DNA of 64,000 nt from Actinomadura meyerae (GCF_900188445.1 NZ_FZOR01000002.1:303140-367139), one strand, 5' to 3'; positions 45,349 through 54,430 are shown, counted from the stretch's first letter. Numbers and translations are program-made. The notes: a model not told the origin generated them from the sequence alone.

Positions 45349-47022
45349 GTGGTTGACGGCTGGACGGTCCCGGGCTTCACCCACGAGCGGGAGCTCGGCG
45401 GGGGCGCCTCGGGCCGGGTGGTGCTGGCGGTCGACGACCCGACCGGCACGAAGGTCGCGATCAAATACCTCGACGGCGCGCTCGCGGCCGACGAGGCCTT
45501 TCTGACGCGGTTCCGCGCGGCGGCGCGTCCCCTGTCCCAACTCGAGGACCCCAACGTGGTCGACTTCTACGACTTCGTGGAGTCCGCGGAGGGCGCGGCG
45601 ATCGTGATGCAGTGGGTCGAGGGCGTCAGCCTGCGCCGGGTTCTCGCCGCGCAGGGCCCGAGCGGGCCCCTCGCGGCCCTGTCGCTGCTCGGCGGCGTCC
45701 TCCTCGGCCTGGCGGCCGCGCACGAGCGCGGCGTCGTCCACGGCGCGCTGCGCCCGGCGAACATCCTGGTCGACTCCGACGGCAACGCCCAGCTCACCGA
45801 CTTCGCGACCGCGCCCGCCGGCACCGAGGTGCGGTCCGGCGCGCAGTACGCGGCGCCCGAGCTGTGGGACGGCGAGCCCGCCACCGTCGCCACCGACCTG
45901 TACGCCGCCACCGCGGTGTTCTTCGAGTGCCTCACCGGCCATCCCCCGTACGCGGGCCGCAACATGGCGCGGCTGCACCGCGAGGCGGCCATCCCCGCCG
46001 AGGAGGTGCCGGGGCCGCTGCGGACGCTCATCCACCAGGGCCTCGCGAAGGACCCGGAGCACCGCCCGAAGTCCGCCGCCGACTTCCTCGGCGCGCTGGA
46101 GGACGCGGCCGTCTCCGCCTACGGCCCGTCATGGGAGGCGCAGGGCCGCGGCCGGCTCACCGAGCTCGCCGCGCAGGCCGCGCTGCAGCCCGAGCCGCCG
46201 AAGCCGAAGCCGTCCCGCAGCAGCGGCCGGAACCCGGTCGTCGCCGGCAAGCAGCCCGGCCGCCGGTCCCGCGCGCCGTGGGTGGCCGCGGCCGTCGCCC
46301 TGGTCGTCCTCGCCGGGGGCGGCGCGGGCGCGGCGACGCTGCTGAAGAAGGACGACAAGGCGCCGCCGCCCGAACCGGTGCCGACGCCCGCGCAGAGCAG
46401 CAGCCCGCAGCCGGCGCTGCCGGCCGGCGGGGTGAACCCGGCGCCGCTCATCGAGCGGATCGACCGGGCCGTCGCGCAGACCCCGGGCGCCGCGTTCAGC
46501 TACTGGCAGACCGGCTGCTGCGGCTTCCCCCTCACCGGCAAGGGCACCCTCGGCCCCGCGGCCTACTCGATGACGATCGCCGGGTCGGGCGGGGTCCGCA
46601 AGCCGGTGCGCGCCGTGATCGTCGAGGACCGGCTGTACGTGCGGGCGGGCAAGAAGTGGCGGCCGGCGGCGTTCGGCACCCGCGGCTACCCGGCGGTGGC
46701 CGACCAGGTCCGCCAGGGCAGCTCCGTCGCGAACCTCACCACCCTGCTGCGCACGGCGACGAAGCTCACGAAGTCGGGTGCGGTCTACGAGGGCGAGGCG
46801 CCCGCCGCGAAGCTGGCGGAGGCCCCCGGCGTGGGGCCCCTGTACGCGCGGATGGCGCAGGCGACCGGCGCCGAGCGGATCACCTTCGCCATCAAGCTGG
46901 ACGCCCGGCAGCGCCCCGTCCGGTTCTGGGTGCGGGCCGGCGCGGAGAAGGGCCGCAACCAGGTGCAGCACGGCTCCTACACGAAGTGGGGCGCCGAGCC
47001 CGCCATCAACGTTCCGCGCTGA
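45349..47022 (+). CDS. Transmembrane Ser/Thr kinase-like protein, probable pseudokinase
   Basis: A 557-residue kinase-fold protein. Glycine loop GGGASG (17-22) and VAIK with K39 are kept. The catalytic loop reads H131-G-A-L-R-P-A-N where HRDxKPEN is expected, so both the catalytic Asp and the Lys are lost. The DFG triad reads D151-F-A. A membrane segment (APWVAAAVALVVLAGGGAGA) lies near 315, followed by a Pro linker and an extracellular domain (350-557) containing GCCGFPLTGKGTL. GTG start. It is a paralogue of the active kinase at 39136 and may act as its partner or scaffold (inference). Confidence 0.85.
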   Translation: MVDGWTVPGFTHERELGGGASGRVVLAVDDPTGTKVAIKYLDGALAADEAFLTRFRAAARPLSQLEDPNVVDFYDFVESAEGAAIVMQWVEGVSLRRVLAAQGPSGPLAALSLLGGVLLGLAAAHERGVVHGALRPANILVDSDGNAQLTDFATAPAGTEVRSGAQYAAPELWDGEPATVATDLYAATAVFFECLTGHPPYAGRNMARLHREAAIPAEEVPGPLRTLIHQGLAKDPEHRPKSAADFLGALEDAAVSAYGPSWEAQGRGRLTELAAQAALQPEPPKPKPSRSSGRNPVVAGKQPGRRSRAPWVAAAVALVVLAGGGAGAATLLKKDDKAPPPEPVPTPAQSSSPQPALPAGGVNPAPLIERIDRAVAQTPGAAFSYWQTGCCGFPLTGKGTLGPAAYSMTIAGSGGVRKPVRAVIVEDRLYVRAGKKWRPAAFGTRGYPAVADQVRQGSSVANLTTLLRTATKLTKSGAVYEGEAPAAKLAEAPGVGPLYARMAQATGAERITFAIKLDARQRPVRFWVRAGAEKGRNQVQHGSYTKWGAEPAINVPR

Positions 47023-47023
47023 C

Positions 47024-47665
47024 TCAGGCGTCCTCGCAGGCGTCCGCGAGGACCTCCAGCAGGCGCAGCGGGTCGGGCAGCGAGTCGCGCTCCGGCGGCC
47101 GCACCCAGGCCACCTCGCGCCCGTACGGCAGCACGGACGGCGGCGCGACCACGTAGCTGTCGCGGCAGTGCCACCGCATGCCCGGCGTCTCGGCGACGTC
47201 CTCCGGCAGGGTGTCGAGGTGGCACGACCACCACTCGTCCTCGTCGACCGGGGCGCCGCGGGTCGCGACGAAGAACAGGTACCGCTCGTCCCCGAACGAC
47301 GCGACCGGACCGACGGGAAGCGCGTCCCGCTCGATCCGGTCGAGGGCGATGGCGCCGGCGGCGGCCGGGACGTCGAACACGTCGAAGACCCGGCCCGTCG
47401 GCAGGATGATGTTGGCCTGCGGGCGCTTCCCCCACCAGCGCCCGATCACGTCGGGGTCGACGCTGGCCTGGTGCGCCCAGGCCGCCGATACCGGGTGCGC
47501 GCCGGGGTCGGGACACCCGATCCGGTCGCAGGAACACGCCCGGTCGGCGCCGACGTGCGCGCCCGGATAGCAGGGCCACCCGAGGGCCGCGTACTCCCGC
47601 GCGACCGCGGCCATCCGGTTGTTCCGTGCCGCCTTCTGTCGCCTGTGCCCAGTGACCGCCAGCAT
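47024..47665 (-). CDS. Stand-alone prim-pol-like domain protein
   Basis: A 213-residue protein from ATG 47665 with GGGGGGCGAG upstream. It resembles the N-terminal bifunctional DNA primase/polymerase (prim-pol) domain: REYAALGWPCYPGAHVG, GRWWGKRPQANIILPTGRVFDVFDVP and SYVVAPPSVLPYGREVAW. The expected DxD metal pair reads DVFD, and the SxH region is HCRDSY, so catalysis is doubtful. Such short proteins are common in Streptomyces-like chromosomes without a helicase domain; their role is unknown. It converges with the pseudokinase gene, one base between stops. Confidence 0.75.
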   Translation of the reverse strand: MLAVTGHRRQKAARNNRMAAVAREYAALGWPCYPGAHVGADRACSCDRIGCPDPGAHPVSAAWAHQASVDPDVIGRWWGKRPQANIILPTGRVFDVFDVPAAAGAIALDRIERDALPVGPVASFGDERYLFFVATRGAPVDEDEWWSCHLDTLPEDVAETPGMRWHCRDSYVVAPPSVLPYGREVAWVRPPERDSLPDPLRLLEVLADACEDA

Positions 47666-47784
47666 CTCGCCCCCCAATAGCCCAAGGTCGCGCGTGGGTT
47701 CCTTGGTTATCGATGATGCCCGCCCGCGTCACCCGCAGACACGGCAACCCCCTAGAAACGACCCTAAGTAACTAGGCCCCGTCC

Positions 47785-47811
47785 CGCACGTCACGCATCG
47801 CACGTCACGCA
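47785..47811. repeat. 13-bp direct repeat in the prim-pol/hemB gap
   Basis: CGCACGTCACGCA occurs twice (47785-47797 and 47799-47811). It lies in the 330-bp non-coding gap 47666-47995, which should contain the promoter of the prim-pol gene and the end of the hem operon. CCAAGG/CCTTGG arms flank 47686-47710. Nothing else recognisable is present apart from the hairpins at 47955. Confidence 0.6.
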
Positions 47812-47954
47812 GTGCACACGGGTCGTGCGGCCGGAGGGCGCCCGGAGGCCGCAGGACCCGCCGAGCCGGGCGACCGGAGCGACACGTCAGCGACCCGCAC
47901 GGTCACGGCGACCCGCACCGTGGCGTGAGGATCGACCGGCTCGTGACGGGGGTT

Positions 47955-47974
47955 CCAGGGGGTCGCCCCCCTGG
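47955..47974 (-). terminator. Terminator hairpin after hemB
   Basis: CCAGGGGG-TCGC-CCCCCTGG, an 8-bp GC stem with a four-base loop, 22 bp past the hemB stop. A second small hairpin (GGGCT/AGCCC) overlaps its right arm. It probably ends the rex-hemACDB transcript. Confidence 0.7.
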
Positions 47975-47995
47975 GCTAACAGAGCCCCCTGGGAA

Positions 47996-48979
47996 TCAGC
48001 GCACTCTCTTCGCGACTTCAGTGGCCCAGTAGGTCAGGATCATGTCGGCGCCGGCGCGGCGGATGGCGAGGAGGGATTCCATGATGGTGCGGTCGCGGTC
48101 GATCCAGCCCTTCTCGGCGGCGGCCTCGATCATGGCGTACTCGCCGCTGACCTGGTAGGCGGCGAGGGGGACGTCGACGGTGTCGCGGACGCGGCGGATG
48201 ATGTCGAGGTAGGCGCCGGCGGGCTTCACCATGACCATGTCGGCGCCCTCGTCGATGTCGAGGAGGACCTCGCGGATCGACTCGTCGGCGTTGGCCGGGT
48301 CCTGCTGGTGGGTGGACCGGTCGCCGAACTGGGGGGCGCACTCGGCGGCCTCGCGGAACGGGCCGTAGTACGCGGACGCGTACTTCACCGAGTAGGACAG
48401 GATCGAGACGTCGGCGTGGCCGGAGGCGTCCAGTGCCTGCCGGATCGCGCCGACCTGGCCGTCCATCATGCCGGACGGGCCGACCACGGCGGCGCCGGCC
48501 TCGGCCTGCGCGACCGCGATGGAGGCGTAGCGCTCCAGGGTGGCGTCGTTGTCGATCTCGCCCGCGTCGGTGAGGATGCCGCAGTGCCCGTGGTCGGTGT
48601 ACTCGTCCAGGCACAGGTCCGTCATGATCACGGTGGCGTCGCCGATGTCGGACGCGAGGTCGCGCAGGGCGAGCTGGACGATCCCGTCGGGGTCGTCGGC
48701 GGCGGAGCCGGTGCCGTCCTTCACCGCCGGGATGCCGAACAGGATGACGCCGCCGACGCCGGCCTCGGCCGCCTCGTGCACGGCCTTGCGCAGGCTCTCG
48801 CGGGTGTGCTGCACGACGCCCGGCATCGACGTGACCGGCTGCGGCTCGGTGATCCCCTCCTTGACGAACATCGGCAGGATGAGGTCGGCCGGCGCGAGCC
48901 GCGTCTCGGCGGTCAGCCGGCGGAGGGCGGGCGTGCGGCGCAGCCGCCGCGGACGTGCGACGGGAAACTGTGCGGACAT
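47996..48979 (-). CDS. hemB: Delta-aminolevulinic acid dehydratase (porphobilinogen synthase)
   Basis: A 327-residue enzyme. [31 protein letters not shown] and [15 protein letters not shown] hold the two Schiff-base lysine regions. The metal loop reads [14 protein letters not shown]: two of the three zinc cysteines are present, and the middle one is Asp. It condenses two aminolevulinates into porphobilinogen. It is 18 bp downstream of hemD and ends the operon. Confidence 0.96.
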   Translation of the reverse strand: MSAQFPVARPRRLRRTPALRRLTAETRLAPADLILPMFVKEGITEPQPVTSMPGVVQHTRESLRKAVHEAAEAGVGGVILFGIPAVKDGTGSAADDPDGIVQLALRDLASDIGDATVIMTDLCLDEYTDHGHCGILTDAGEIDNDATLERYASIAVAQAEAGAAVVGPSGMMDGQVGAIRQALDASGHADVSILSYSVKYASAYYGPFREAAECAPQFGDRSTHQQDPANADESIREVLLDIDEGADMVMVKPAGAYLDIIRRVRDTVDVPLAAYQVSGEYAMIEAAAEKGWIDRDRTIMESLLAIRRAGADMILTYWATEVAKRVR

Positions 48980-48997
48980 GGGTTCCTCTGGTGTGGG

Positions 48998-50665
48998 CTA
49001 CTTCCGGCGCCGGGCCCCCCGGCGCATCTGGCTGGGCTTGCGGAGCGGGTCCCCCGCCTCGATCTGGGCCGCCCGCCGGTTCGCACCGTACTCCGCGAGC
49101 GCCTCGGCGAGGGCCGATACGGACGGCTTGTCCGCCATGACGTCCACGCGCAGCCCGTACTCCCGCGCGGTCTTGGCGGTCTGCGGGCCGATCACCGCGA
49201 TCACCGTCACGTTGTGCGGCTTGCCGGCGATGCCGATCAGGTTCTTCACCGTGGACGAGGAGGTGAACAGCACGGCGTCGAACCCGCCGCCCTTGATCGC
49301 CTCGCGGATCGGCGCGGGCGGCGGCGCGGCGCGGACCGTCCGGTAGGCGGTCACGTCCTCGCACTCCCAGCCGAGCTCGGTGAGCCGGGCGATCAGCACG
49401 TCGGTGGCGATGTCGGCGCGCGGCAGCAGCACCCGGTTGATCGGGTCGAGGTCCTCGTCGTAGGGCGGCCACTCGCGGGCCAGGCCCTCGCCGGACTGCT
49501 CCCCGGACGGGACGAGGTCGGGCTGGATGCCGAACTCGACCAGCGCCGCGGCGGTCTGCTCGCCGACCGCGGCGACCTTCAGCCCGGCGAACGCGCGGGC
49601 GTCGAGGCCGTAGTCGACGAACTTCTCCCGGATCGCCTTGACCGCGTTCGTGGAGGTGAACACCACCCACTCGTAGCGGCCGGTGACGAGGCCCTTGACG
49701 GCGCGGTCCATCTGCTGGGGCGTGCGGGGCGGCTCGACGGAAATCGTCGGGACCTCGTCCGGGACGGCCCCGTACCCGCGGAGCTGGTCCGACAGGGACG
49801 CGGCCTGCTCCTTGGTGCGCGGCACCAGCACCCGCCAGCCGAACAGCGGCTTGGTCTCGAACCACGACAGCCGGTCGCGCCAGCCCACGACGTCGCCCAC
49901 GATGATCAGGGCGGGCGACTCCATGCCCTTGGTGTCGGCCGCGAGCCGGCTCAGCGTGGAGACGACGGTCTCCTGCTCGGTGGTGGTGCCGAGGCTCGTC
50001 ATGGCGGCCGGGGTGGACTCGGCGCGTCCGGCCGCGACCAGGCCCTTGGCGACCTCGGCGACCGCGCCCTCCGCGCCGGTGATGACGAGGGTCGCCGCGT
50101 CGCCGGCGAACGACTCCCAGTCGACGCCGCCGGACGAGGCGTCCACGAACCGGACCTCGCGGTGCTCGGGGTCGGTCAGCGGGATGCCCGCGTAGCCCGG
50201 CACGCCGGTCACCGCGGACACGCCGGGGACGACCTCGAACGGCACGCCCGCCTTGTGCAGCGCGGCGCCCTCGGCGGCCAGGCCGCAGGCGACGCCGGGG
50301 TCGCCGGCGAACATCCGGACGACGCGCCGGCCGGCCTTGGCGGCGCGGACGGCCATCTTCACCGGGTCGCCCTCGGCGGTGTCGACGATCTCGGCGTCCG
50401 CGCGGCAGTGCGCGAGGACGTCGGCGGGGCAGTGCGCACGGCTCACGATGACGGTGTCGGCGCGTTCCAGTTCGGCGGCGGCGCGCAGCGTCAGCAGCCC
50501 CGGGTCACCGGGGCCCATGCCGACGATCGCGACCGTCCCCGGGTCCGTCGTCCGGCGCGCCGCCGGCGCCGCGGTCCCGGTGGTCCTGGCGGCGGCCGCG
50601 CTGCGGGCGGTCCTGCTCTCACCCGCCTTGGTGTCGGCGGCGGTGCTCTTCGCGGCGGGGCTCAA
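48998..50665 (-). CDS. hemD: Fused uroporphyrinogen-III methyltransferase/synthase (CobA-HemD)
   Basis: A 555-residue fusion. After an Ala/Thr-rich linker of about 45 residues, an SUMT domain starts VAIVGMGPGDPGLLTLRAAAELE (with AGDPGVACGLAAEGAALHKAG), giving precorrin-2 for siroheme/B12. The C-terminal half is a HemD fold (FETKPLFGWRVLVPRTKEQA, VVFTSTNAVKAIRE, FTSSSTVKNLIGI). The start is TTG 50665, in a TTGA overlap with the hemC stop. Ends in a basic tail (RRGARRRK). Confidence 0.93.
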   Translation of the reverse strand: MSPAAKSTAADTKAGESRTARSAAAARTTGTAAPAARRTTDPGTVAIVGMGPGDPGLLTLRAAAELERADTVIVSRAHCPADVLAHCRADAEIVDTAEGDPVKMAVRAAKAGRRVVRMFAGDPGVACGLAAEGAALHKAGVPFEVVPGVSAVTGVPGYAGIPLTDPEHREVRFVDASSGGVDWESFAGDAATLVITGAEGAVAEVAKGLVAAGRAESTPAAMTSLGTTTEQETVVSTLSRLAADTKGMESPALIIVGDVVGWRDRLSWFETKPLFGWRVLVPRTKEQAASLSDQLRGYGAVPDEVPTISVEPPRTPQQMDRAVKGLVTGRYEWVVFTSTNAVKAIREKFVDYGLDARAFAGLKVAAVGEQTAAALVEFGIQPDLVPSGEQSGEGLAREWPPYDEDLDPINRVLLPRADIATDVLIARLTELGWECEDVTAYRTVRAAPPPAPIREAIKGGGFDAVLFTSSSTVKNLIGIAGKPHNVTVIAVIGPQTAKTAREYGLRVDVMADKPSVSALAEALAEYGANRRAAQIEAGDPLRKPSQMRRGARRRK

Positions 50666-51582
50666 TCGCGCTCCCCCATCAACTGGTCGGCCCCCTGCGC
50701 GAGCAGCCGGGCCGCGAGGTCGCGGCCGATCTGCTCGGCGGCATCCGGGTGGCCGCTTGCGGACAGCCTGATCTGCCGGCTCCCGTCGTACGCGGCGACG
50801 GTCGCGGTCAGATGCAGCTCTTCTTCTATTTCGGCAGCGTATGTTCCCACGGGCGCGGAGCAGCCCGCCTCCAGCACCGCGAGGACCGTCCGCTCTGCGG
50901 TGACGGCGCGCCTGGTCGCGGCGTCGTCGACCGCGGCGAGCAGGTCGAGCAGGTCGGTCCGGTCGGCGCGGCATTCGAGGGCGAGCGAGCCCTGGCCGGG
51001 CGCCGGCAGCATCTGGTCGGGGTCGAAGACCTCGCCGACCTCCGCCAGCCGCCCGATGCGCTTGAGGCCCGCGTGCGCCAGCACCACGGCGTCCAGCTCC
51101 CCATCGGTGATCTTGCGGAGCCGGGTGTCGGCGTTGCCGCGGATCGGGACGATCTCCAGGTCCGGGCGGAGCGCGCGCAGCTGCGCGACCCGGCGCGGCG
51201 AGCCGGTGCCGACGCGGGCGCCGCGCGGCAGGTCGGCCAGCTTGGACGGCCCGCACAGCGCGTCCCGCGGATCGTCGCGCCGCGGCGTCGCGGCCAGCGC
51301 GATGCCCGGCGTCTCCGACGTCGGCAGGTCCTTCAGCGAGTGCACGGCGAAGTCCACCTCACCGGACAGGATCTTGTCGCGGAGCGCGTTGACGAACACG
51401 CCCGTGCCGCCGATCTGGGCGAGCAGGGCCTTGGAGACATCACCCTGCGTCGTTACCCCGACCAGCTCCACGGCATGCCCGGTCAGCCGGGTCAACGCGT
51501 CCGCGACGCCCTGCGACTGCGTCGTCGCCATCAGGCTCTTGCGGGTGCCGAGCCGCAGCGCGCGGCCCTTGCCTGTAGTCAC
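50662..51582 (-). CDS. hemC: Hydroxymethylbilane synthase
   Basis: A 306-residue porphobilinogen deaminase from GTG 51582, in a 4-bp overlap with hemA. LRLGTRKSLMATTQSQGVA, DFAVHSLKDLPT (catalytic Asp region), RGNADTRLRK and LEAGCSAPVGTYA (cofactor cysteine) are intact. It polymerises four porphobilinogens. Confidence 0.96.
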   Translation of the reverse strand: MTTGKGRALRLGTRKSLMATTQSQGVADALTRLTGHAVELVGVTTQGDVSKALLAQIGGTGVFVNALRDKILSGEVDFAVHSLKDLPTSETPGIALAATPRRDDPRDALCGPSKLADLPRGARVGTGSPRRVAQLRALRPDLEIVPIRGNADTRLRKITDGELDAVVLAHAGLKRIGRLAEVGEVFDPDQMLPAPGQGSLALECRADRTDLLDLLAAVDDAATRRAVTAERTVLAVLEAGCSAPVGTYAAEIEEELHLTATVAAYDGSRQIRLSASGHPDAAEQIGRDLAARLLAQGADQLMGERD

Positions 51583-53096
51583 GTCTCGTCTCCTTCGCGC
51601 CCCGGAGCCGCGTCCCGGGCGCTGACCGCCCGGACGCTCGCGGCCTGGGCGTTCACCGTCTCCACATTCACGCCGTCGGGCACACCGCCGGGCGGCACGG
51701 CGCCCGCCACGGTGCTCGCCGTCACCGGCGCGGGGCTGACGCAGTCGGCCTCCGCGCACTCCGGCGCCGCCCCGGCGGCGGGCTCGTCCTCGCGCATGTC
51801 GGCGCGGGCCACCGCCTCGGGGGCCTTCGGGTCCAGGTCGAACAGCTCGCGCAGCGCGTCGGCGTAGGAGTCGCCGCCCGGCGCGGCCGCCAGTTCCTTG
51901 ACCCGGACGGTCGGCGCGTGGAGCAGCTTGTCCACCACGCGCCGCACGGTCTGCTCGATCTCCTTGCGGTCCCGGTCGTCGAGTTCCGGCAGCCGGCCGG
52001 TCAGCCGGGCCAGCTCCGCGTTCACCACCTGCGCCGCCTTGCTGCGCAGCGCGACCACGGTCGGCGCGACGGCGGCGGCGCGGGCGGCGCTCAGGAACGC
52101 CTCGACCTCCTCGCACACGATCCGCCGGACGGCCTCGACGGCCGCCGGGCCGATCGCCTTCGCGGCCTCCTGCGCGGTGCGCAGGTCGTCCAGCCCGGCG
52201 AGCCCGGCGCCGGGCAGGTCGCGGACGGACCGCTCGATGTCGTGCGGCAGCGCCAGGTCCAGGAAGAAGCGGCGCCGCCCGTCGTCCCCGACGCCGCACG
52301 CCGCCAGCTGCGCGGCCGTCAGCACCAGGCCGGTCGCGCCGGTGCAGGACACGACGAGGTCGGCGCCGGCGAGCGCGTCGTCCAGCTCGGCCAGGTCGAT
52401 CGCGCGGGACGGGACGTCCAGCGAGCCGGCGAGCCGGGCGGCGTTCGCGTACGTGCGGTTGGCGATCACCACCTCGCCCGCACCGGCGCGGCTCAGCGTG
52501 GCCGCGGCCAGGGAGCTCATCGAGCCGGCGCCGACCACCAGCGCGCGCACCCCCTCCAGCGGCCCGAGGTGCCGGGCGGCGACGTCGAGGCCGACGCCGA
52601 CGAGGGACGCGCCGGCCTTGTCGATGCCGGTCTCGTGGTGGGCGCGCTTGCCCACTCGCAGCGACTGCTGCAGGACGTCGTGGAGGTCGCGGCCGATCGT
52701 CCCCTGGTCCTGGGCGAGCTTGAACGCCTGGCGGATCTGGCCGAGGATCTGGCCCTCGCCGACGACCATCGACTCCAGCCCGCAGGCCACCGCGAACACG
52801 TGCTGGACGGCCCGCTCCTCGTAGTGGACGTACAGGTGGCGGGACAGGTCGTCCATCGGGACGCCGGAGTGCAGCGCCAGCAGCTCGGAGATCGCGGACA
52901 CGCCGCCGTGGAACTTGTCGACCACGGCGTAGATCTCGACCCGGTTGCACGTCGAGACGATCGCCGCCTCGACGACGTTCGCCGAGTCGTGCACCGCGTG
53001 CAGCAGCTTGACGAGGTCGTCCCCGGACACCGCCGCCCGCTCCAGCACCGCCACGGGCGCGCTGCGGTGACTGAGACCCACCACCAGAATGCTCAT
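51579..53096 (-). CDS. hemA: Glutamyl-tRNA reductase
   Basis: A 505-residue enzyme. VVGLSHRSAPVAVLE opens it, the catalytic cysteine is in IVSTCNRVEIYA, and ALVVGAGSMSSLAAATLSRAG is the NADPH site. It is about 75 residues longer than usual; the extra part is a C-terminal, low-complexity tail (EDEPAAGAAPECAEADCVSP and on). First committed step of C5 heme synthesis. It is 60 bp downstream of rex. Confidence 0.95.
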   Translation of the reverse strand: MSILVVGLSHRSAPVAVLERAAVSGDDLVKLLHAVHDSANVVEAAIVSTCNRVEIYAVVDKFHGGVSAISELLALHSGVPMDDLSRHLYVHYEERAVQHVFAVACGLESMVVGEGQILGQIRQAFKLAQDQGTIGRDLHDVLQQSLRVGKRAHHETGIDKAGASLVGVGLDVAARHLGPLEGVRALVVGAGSMSSLAAATLSRAGAGEVVIANRTYANAARLAGSLDVPSRAIDLAELDDALAGADLVVSCTGATGLVLTAAQLAACGVGDDGRRRFFLDLALPHDIERSVRDLPGAGLAGLDDLRTAQEAAKAIGPAAVEAVRRIVCEEVEAFLSAARAAAVAPTVVALRSKAAQVVNAELARLTGRLPELDDRDRKEIEQTVRRVVDKLLHAPTVRVKELAAAPGGDSYADALRELFDLDPKAPEAVARADMREDEPAAGAAPECAEADCVSPAPVTASTVAGAVPPGGVPDGVNVETVNAQAASVRAVSARDAAPGREGDET

Positions 53097-53156
53097 GCCG
53101 CGTCCTCGCTCATGCTCGCCCGCCTCCTGCCGACCCGCTGCCCTGTGCGACCCCGC

Positions 53157-53897
53157 TCATGCTTCAACCGTCTCGACATACTGCGAAGTCCCCGGCGGCG
53201 CGTCACCGGGGGCCAGCGGCGCGAAGCCGTCCGGCCCGCCGGCCTTGCGCTGCTCGTGGAACGCGAGGATCTGCAGCTCGATCGACAGGTCGACCTTGCG
53301 CACGTCGACCCCGTCGGGCACCGACAGCACGACGGGGGCGAAGTTCAGGACGCTGGTCACGCCCGCGGCCACCACGCGATCGCACACTCCCTGGGCGGCG
53401 CCCGCGGGGGTCGCGATCACGGCGATGGACACGCCGTGGCCCGCGATGATGTCCTCCAGCCGGTCGATGTGCTCCACCGTCATGCCGGAGATCTCCTGCC
53501 CGACGATGGCCTCGTCCGCGTCCAGCAGGCCCGCCACGCGGAAGCCGCGGGACGCGAAACCGCCGTAGCCGGCCAGCGCTCGGCCCAGGTTACCGACCCC
53601 GATGATGGCGATGACCCAGTCCTGGGTGAGGCCGAGCTCGCGGGAGATCTGGTAGACGAGGTACTCGACCTCGTAGCCGACGCCGCGCGTCCCGTAGGAG
53701 CCGAGGTGGGACAGGTCCTTGCGGAGCTTGGCCGAGTTCACGCCCGCGGCCGCCGCCAGCTCCTCGGACGAGACGGTCGCCACACCGCGCTCCTGGAGCC
53801 CGGTGAGGGCCCGCAGGTACACCGGGAGCCGCGCCACGGTGGCTTCGGGGATGCCGCGGCCCGCGCGGTCGCGGTGCCGGTTCTGTCGAGGTGTCAC
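53157..53897 (-). CDS. rex: Redox-sensing repressor Rex
   Basis: A 246-residue repressor from GTG 53897; a longer frame runs over the operator region. The winged helix is TVSSEELAAAAGVNSAKLRKDLSHLG followed by YGTRGVGY, and the Rossmann domain opens IIGVGNLGRALAGY with D in AGLLDADEAIVG. It senses NADH/NAD+ and represses respiratory genes when NAD+ is high. It heads the rex-hemACDB operon, as in Streptomyces, and has a Rex-type site 128 bp upstream. Confidence 0.96.
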   Translation of the reverse strand: MTPRQNRHRDRAGRGIPEATVARLPVYLRALTGLQERGVATVSSEELAAAAGVNSAKLRKDLSHLGSYGTRGVGYEVEYLVYQISRELGLTQDWVIAIIGVGNLGRALAGYGGFASRGFRVAGLLDADEAIVGQEISGMTVEHIDRLEDIIAGHGVSIAVIATPAGAAQGVCDRVVAAGVTSVLNFAPVVLSVPDGVDVRKVDLSIELQILAFHEQRKAGGPDGFAPLAPGDAPPGTSQYVETVEA

Positions 53898-54024
53898 GGC
53901 CTGCTCTTCAAGCTCGACGCTGGAGACGGGGCGCCGGATGGCCCCCTCGCCCCGGCCTGCGCGGCCCGGTAACGGCCTGACGACCGCGGCCCGACCGCCC
54001 CCAGGGCTGGCCACCAGGTTAAGC

Positions 54025-54046
54025 CTTTGTGAACACGCGCACAAAG
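54025..54046. promoter_or_regulatory. Rex-type operator upstream of rex
   Basis: CTTTGTG-N8-CACAAAG, a 22-bp dyad; the left half reads TTGTGAAC, the right half GCACAAAG. It is less perfect than the site at 29986 because the inner TTCACAA is CGCACAA. Autoregulation of rex-hem operons by Rex is known in Streptomyces coelicolor. Confidence 0.75.
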
Positions 54047-54120
54047 TCACCCCCCGGTCGGACGGGCCGGGCGGACGCGCGGGAACGCCGCCCCTCAGGG
54101 CCTTCCAGCGTACGGGGCGG

Positions 54121-54170
54121 CAACCCGAATGTCGTTCGGATGTGAGCTACACGACATTCCGGACGGGTTG
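54121..54170. terminator. Long stem-loop between the glutaredoxin gene and rex
   Basis: Arms GAATGTCGT (54127-54135) and ACGACATTC (54151-54159) with outer CAACCC/GGGTTG (54121-54126 and 54165-54170) and a five-base bulge. It lies just past the glutaredoxin stop at 54178 and probably ends that transcript, keeping the rex promoter separate. Operator function is an alternative. Confidence 0.55.
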
Positions 54171-54177
54171 CGCACGG

Positions 54178-54429
54178 TCAGCGGAGCTTGCCGATGGCGG
54201 CGCGCAGCCGGCCCTCGTCGACCCGCCAGAAGTCGTGCTGCACGCCGTTGACCAGCGTGACGGGGATCTGCTCCCAGTACCGCTCGTAGTCGGCCTCCGA
54301 CCGCGTGATGTCGCGCTCCTCCCACGCCACGCCGAGGTCGCCGGCGACCCGCTCGATCACCGCGCGGGCGTCGTCGCACAGATGGCAGCCCGGCTTGCCG
54401 AGCAACGTGATCATGATCTCGTCCGCCAC
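54178..54429 (-). CDS. Glutaredoxin-like protein
   Basis: An 83-residue thioredoxin-fold protein. MITLLGKPGCHLCDDARAVI has a CxxC pair, and EQIPVTLVNG provides the cis-proline. It fits the glutaredoxin/DUF836 group. The GTG at 54429 follows GGGAGGTGAC closely; ATG 54414 is the alternative. It is one base after the stop of the membrane-protein gene, so the two are coupled. Confidence 0.85.
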   Translation of the reverse strand: MADEIMITLLGKPGCHLCDDARAVIERVAGDLGVAWEERDITRSEADYERYWEQIPVTLVNGVQHDFWRVDEGRLRAAIGKLR

Positions 54430-54430
54430 G

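Noticed and set aside
47825..51625. 1266-codon plus-strand frame opposite the hem genes
   Set aside because: Long antisense frame caused by high third-position GC; hemB, hemD and hemC on the other strand are certain.
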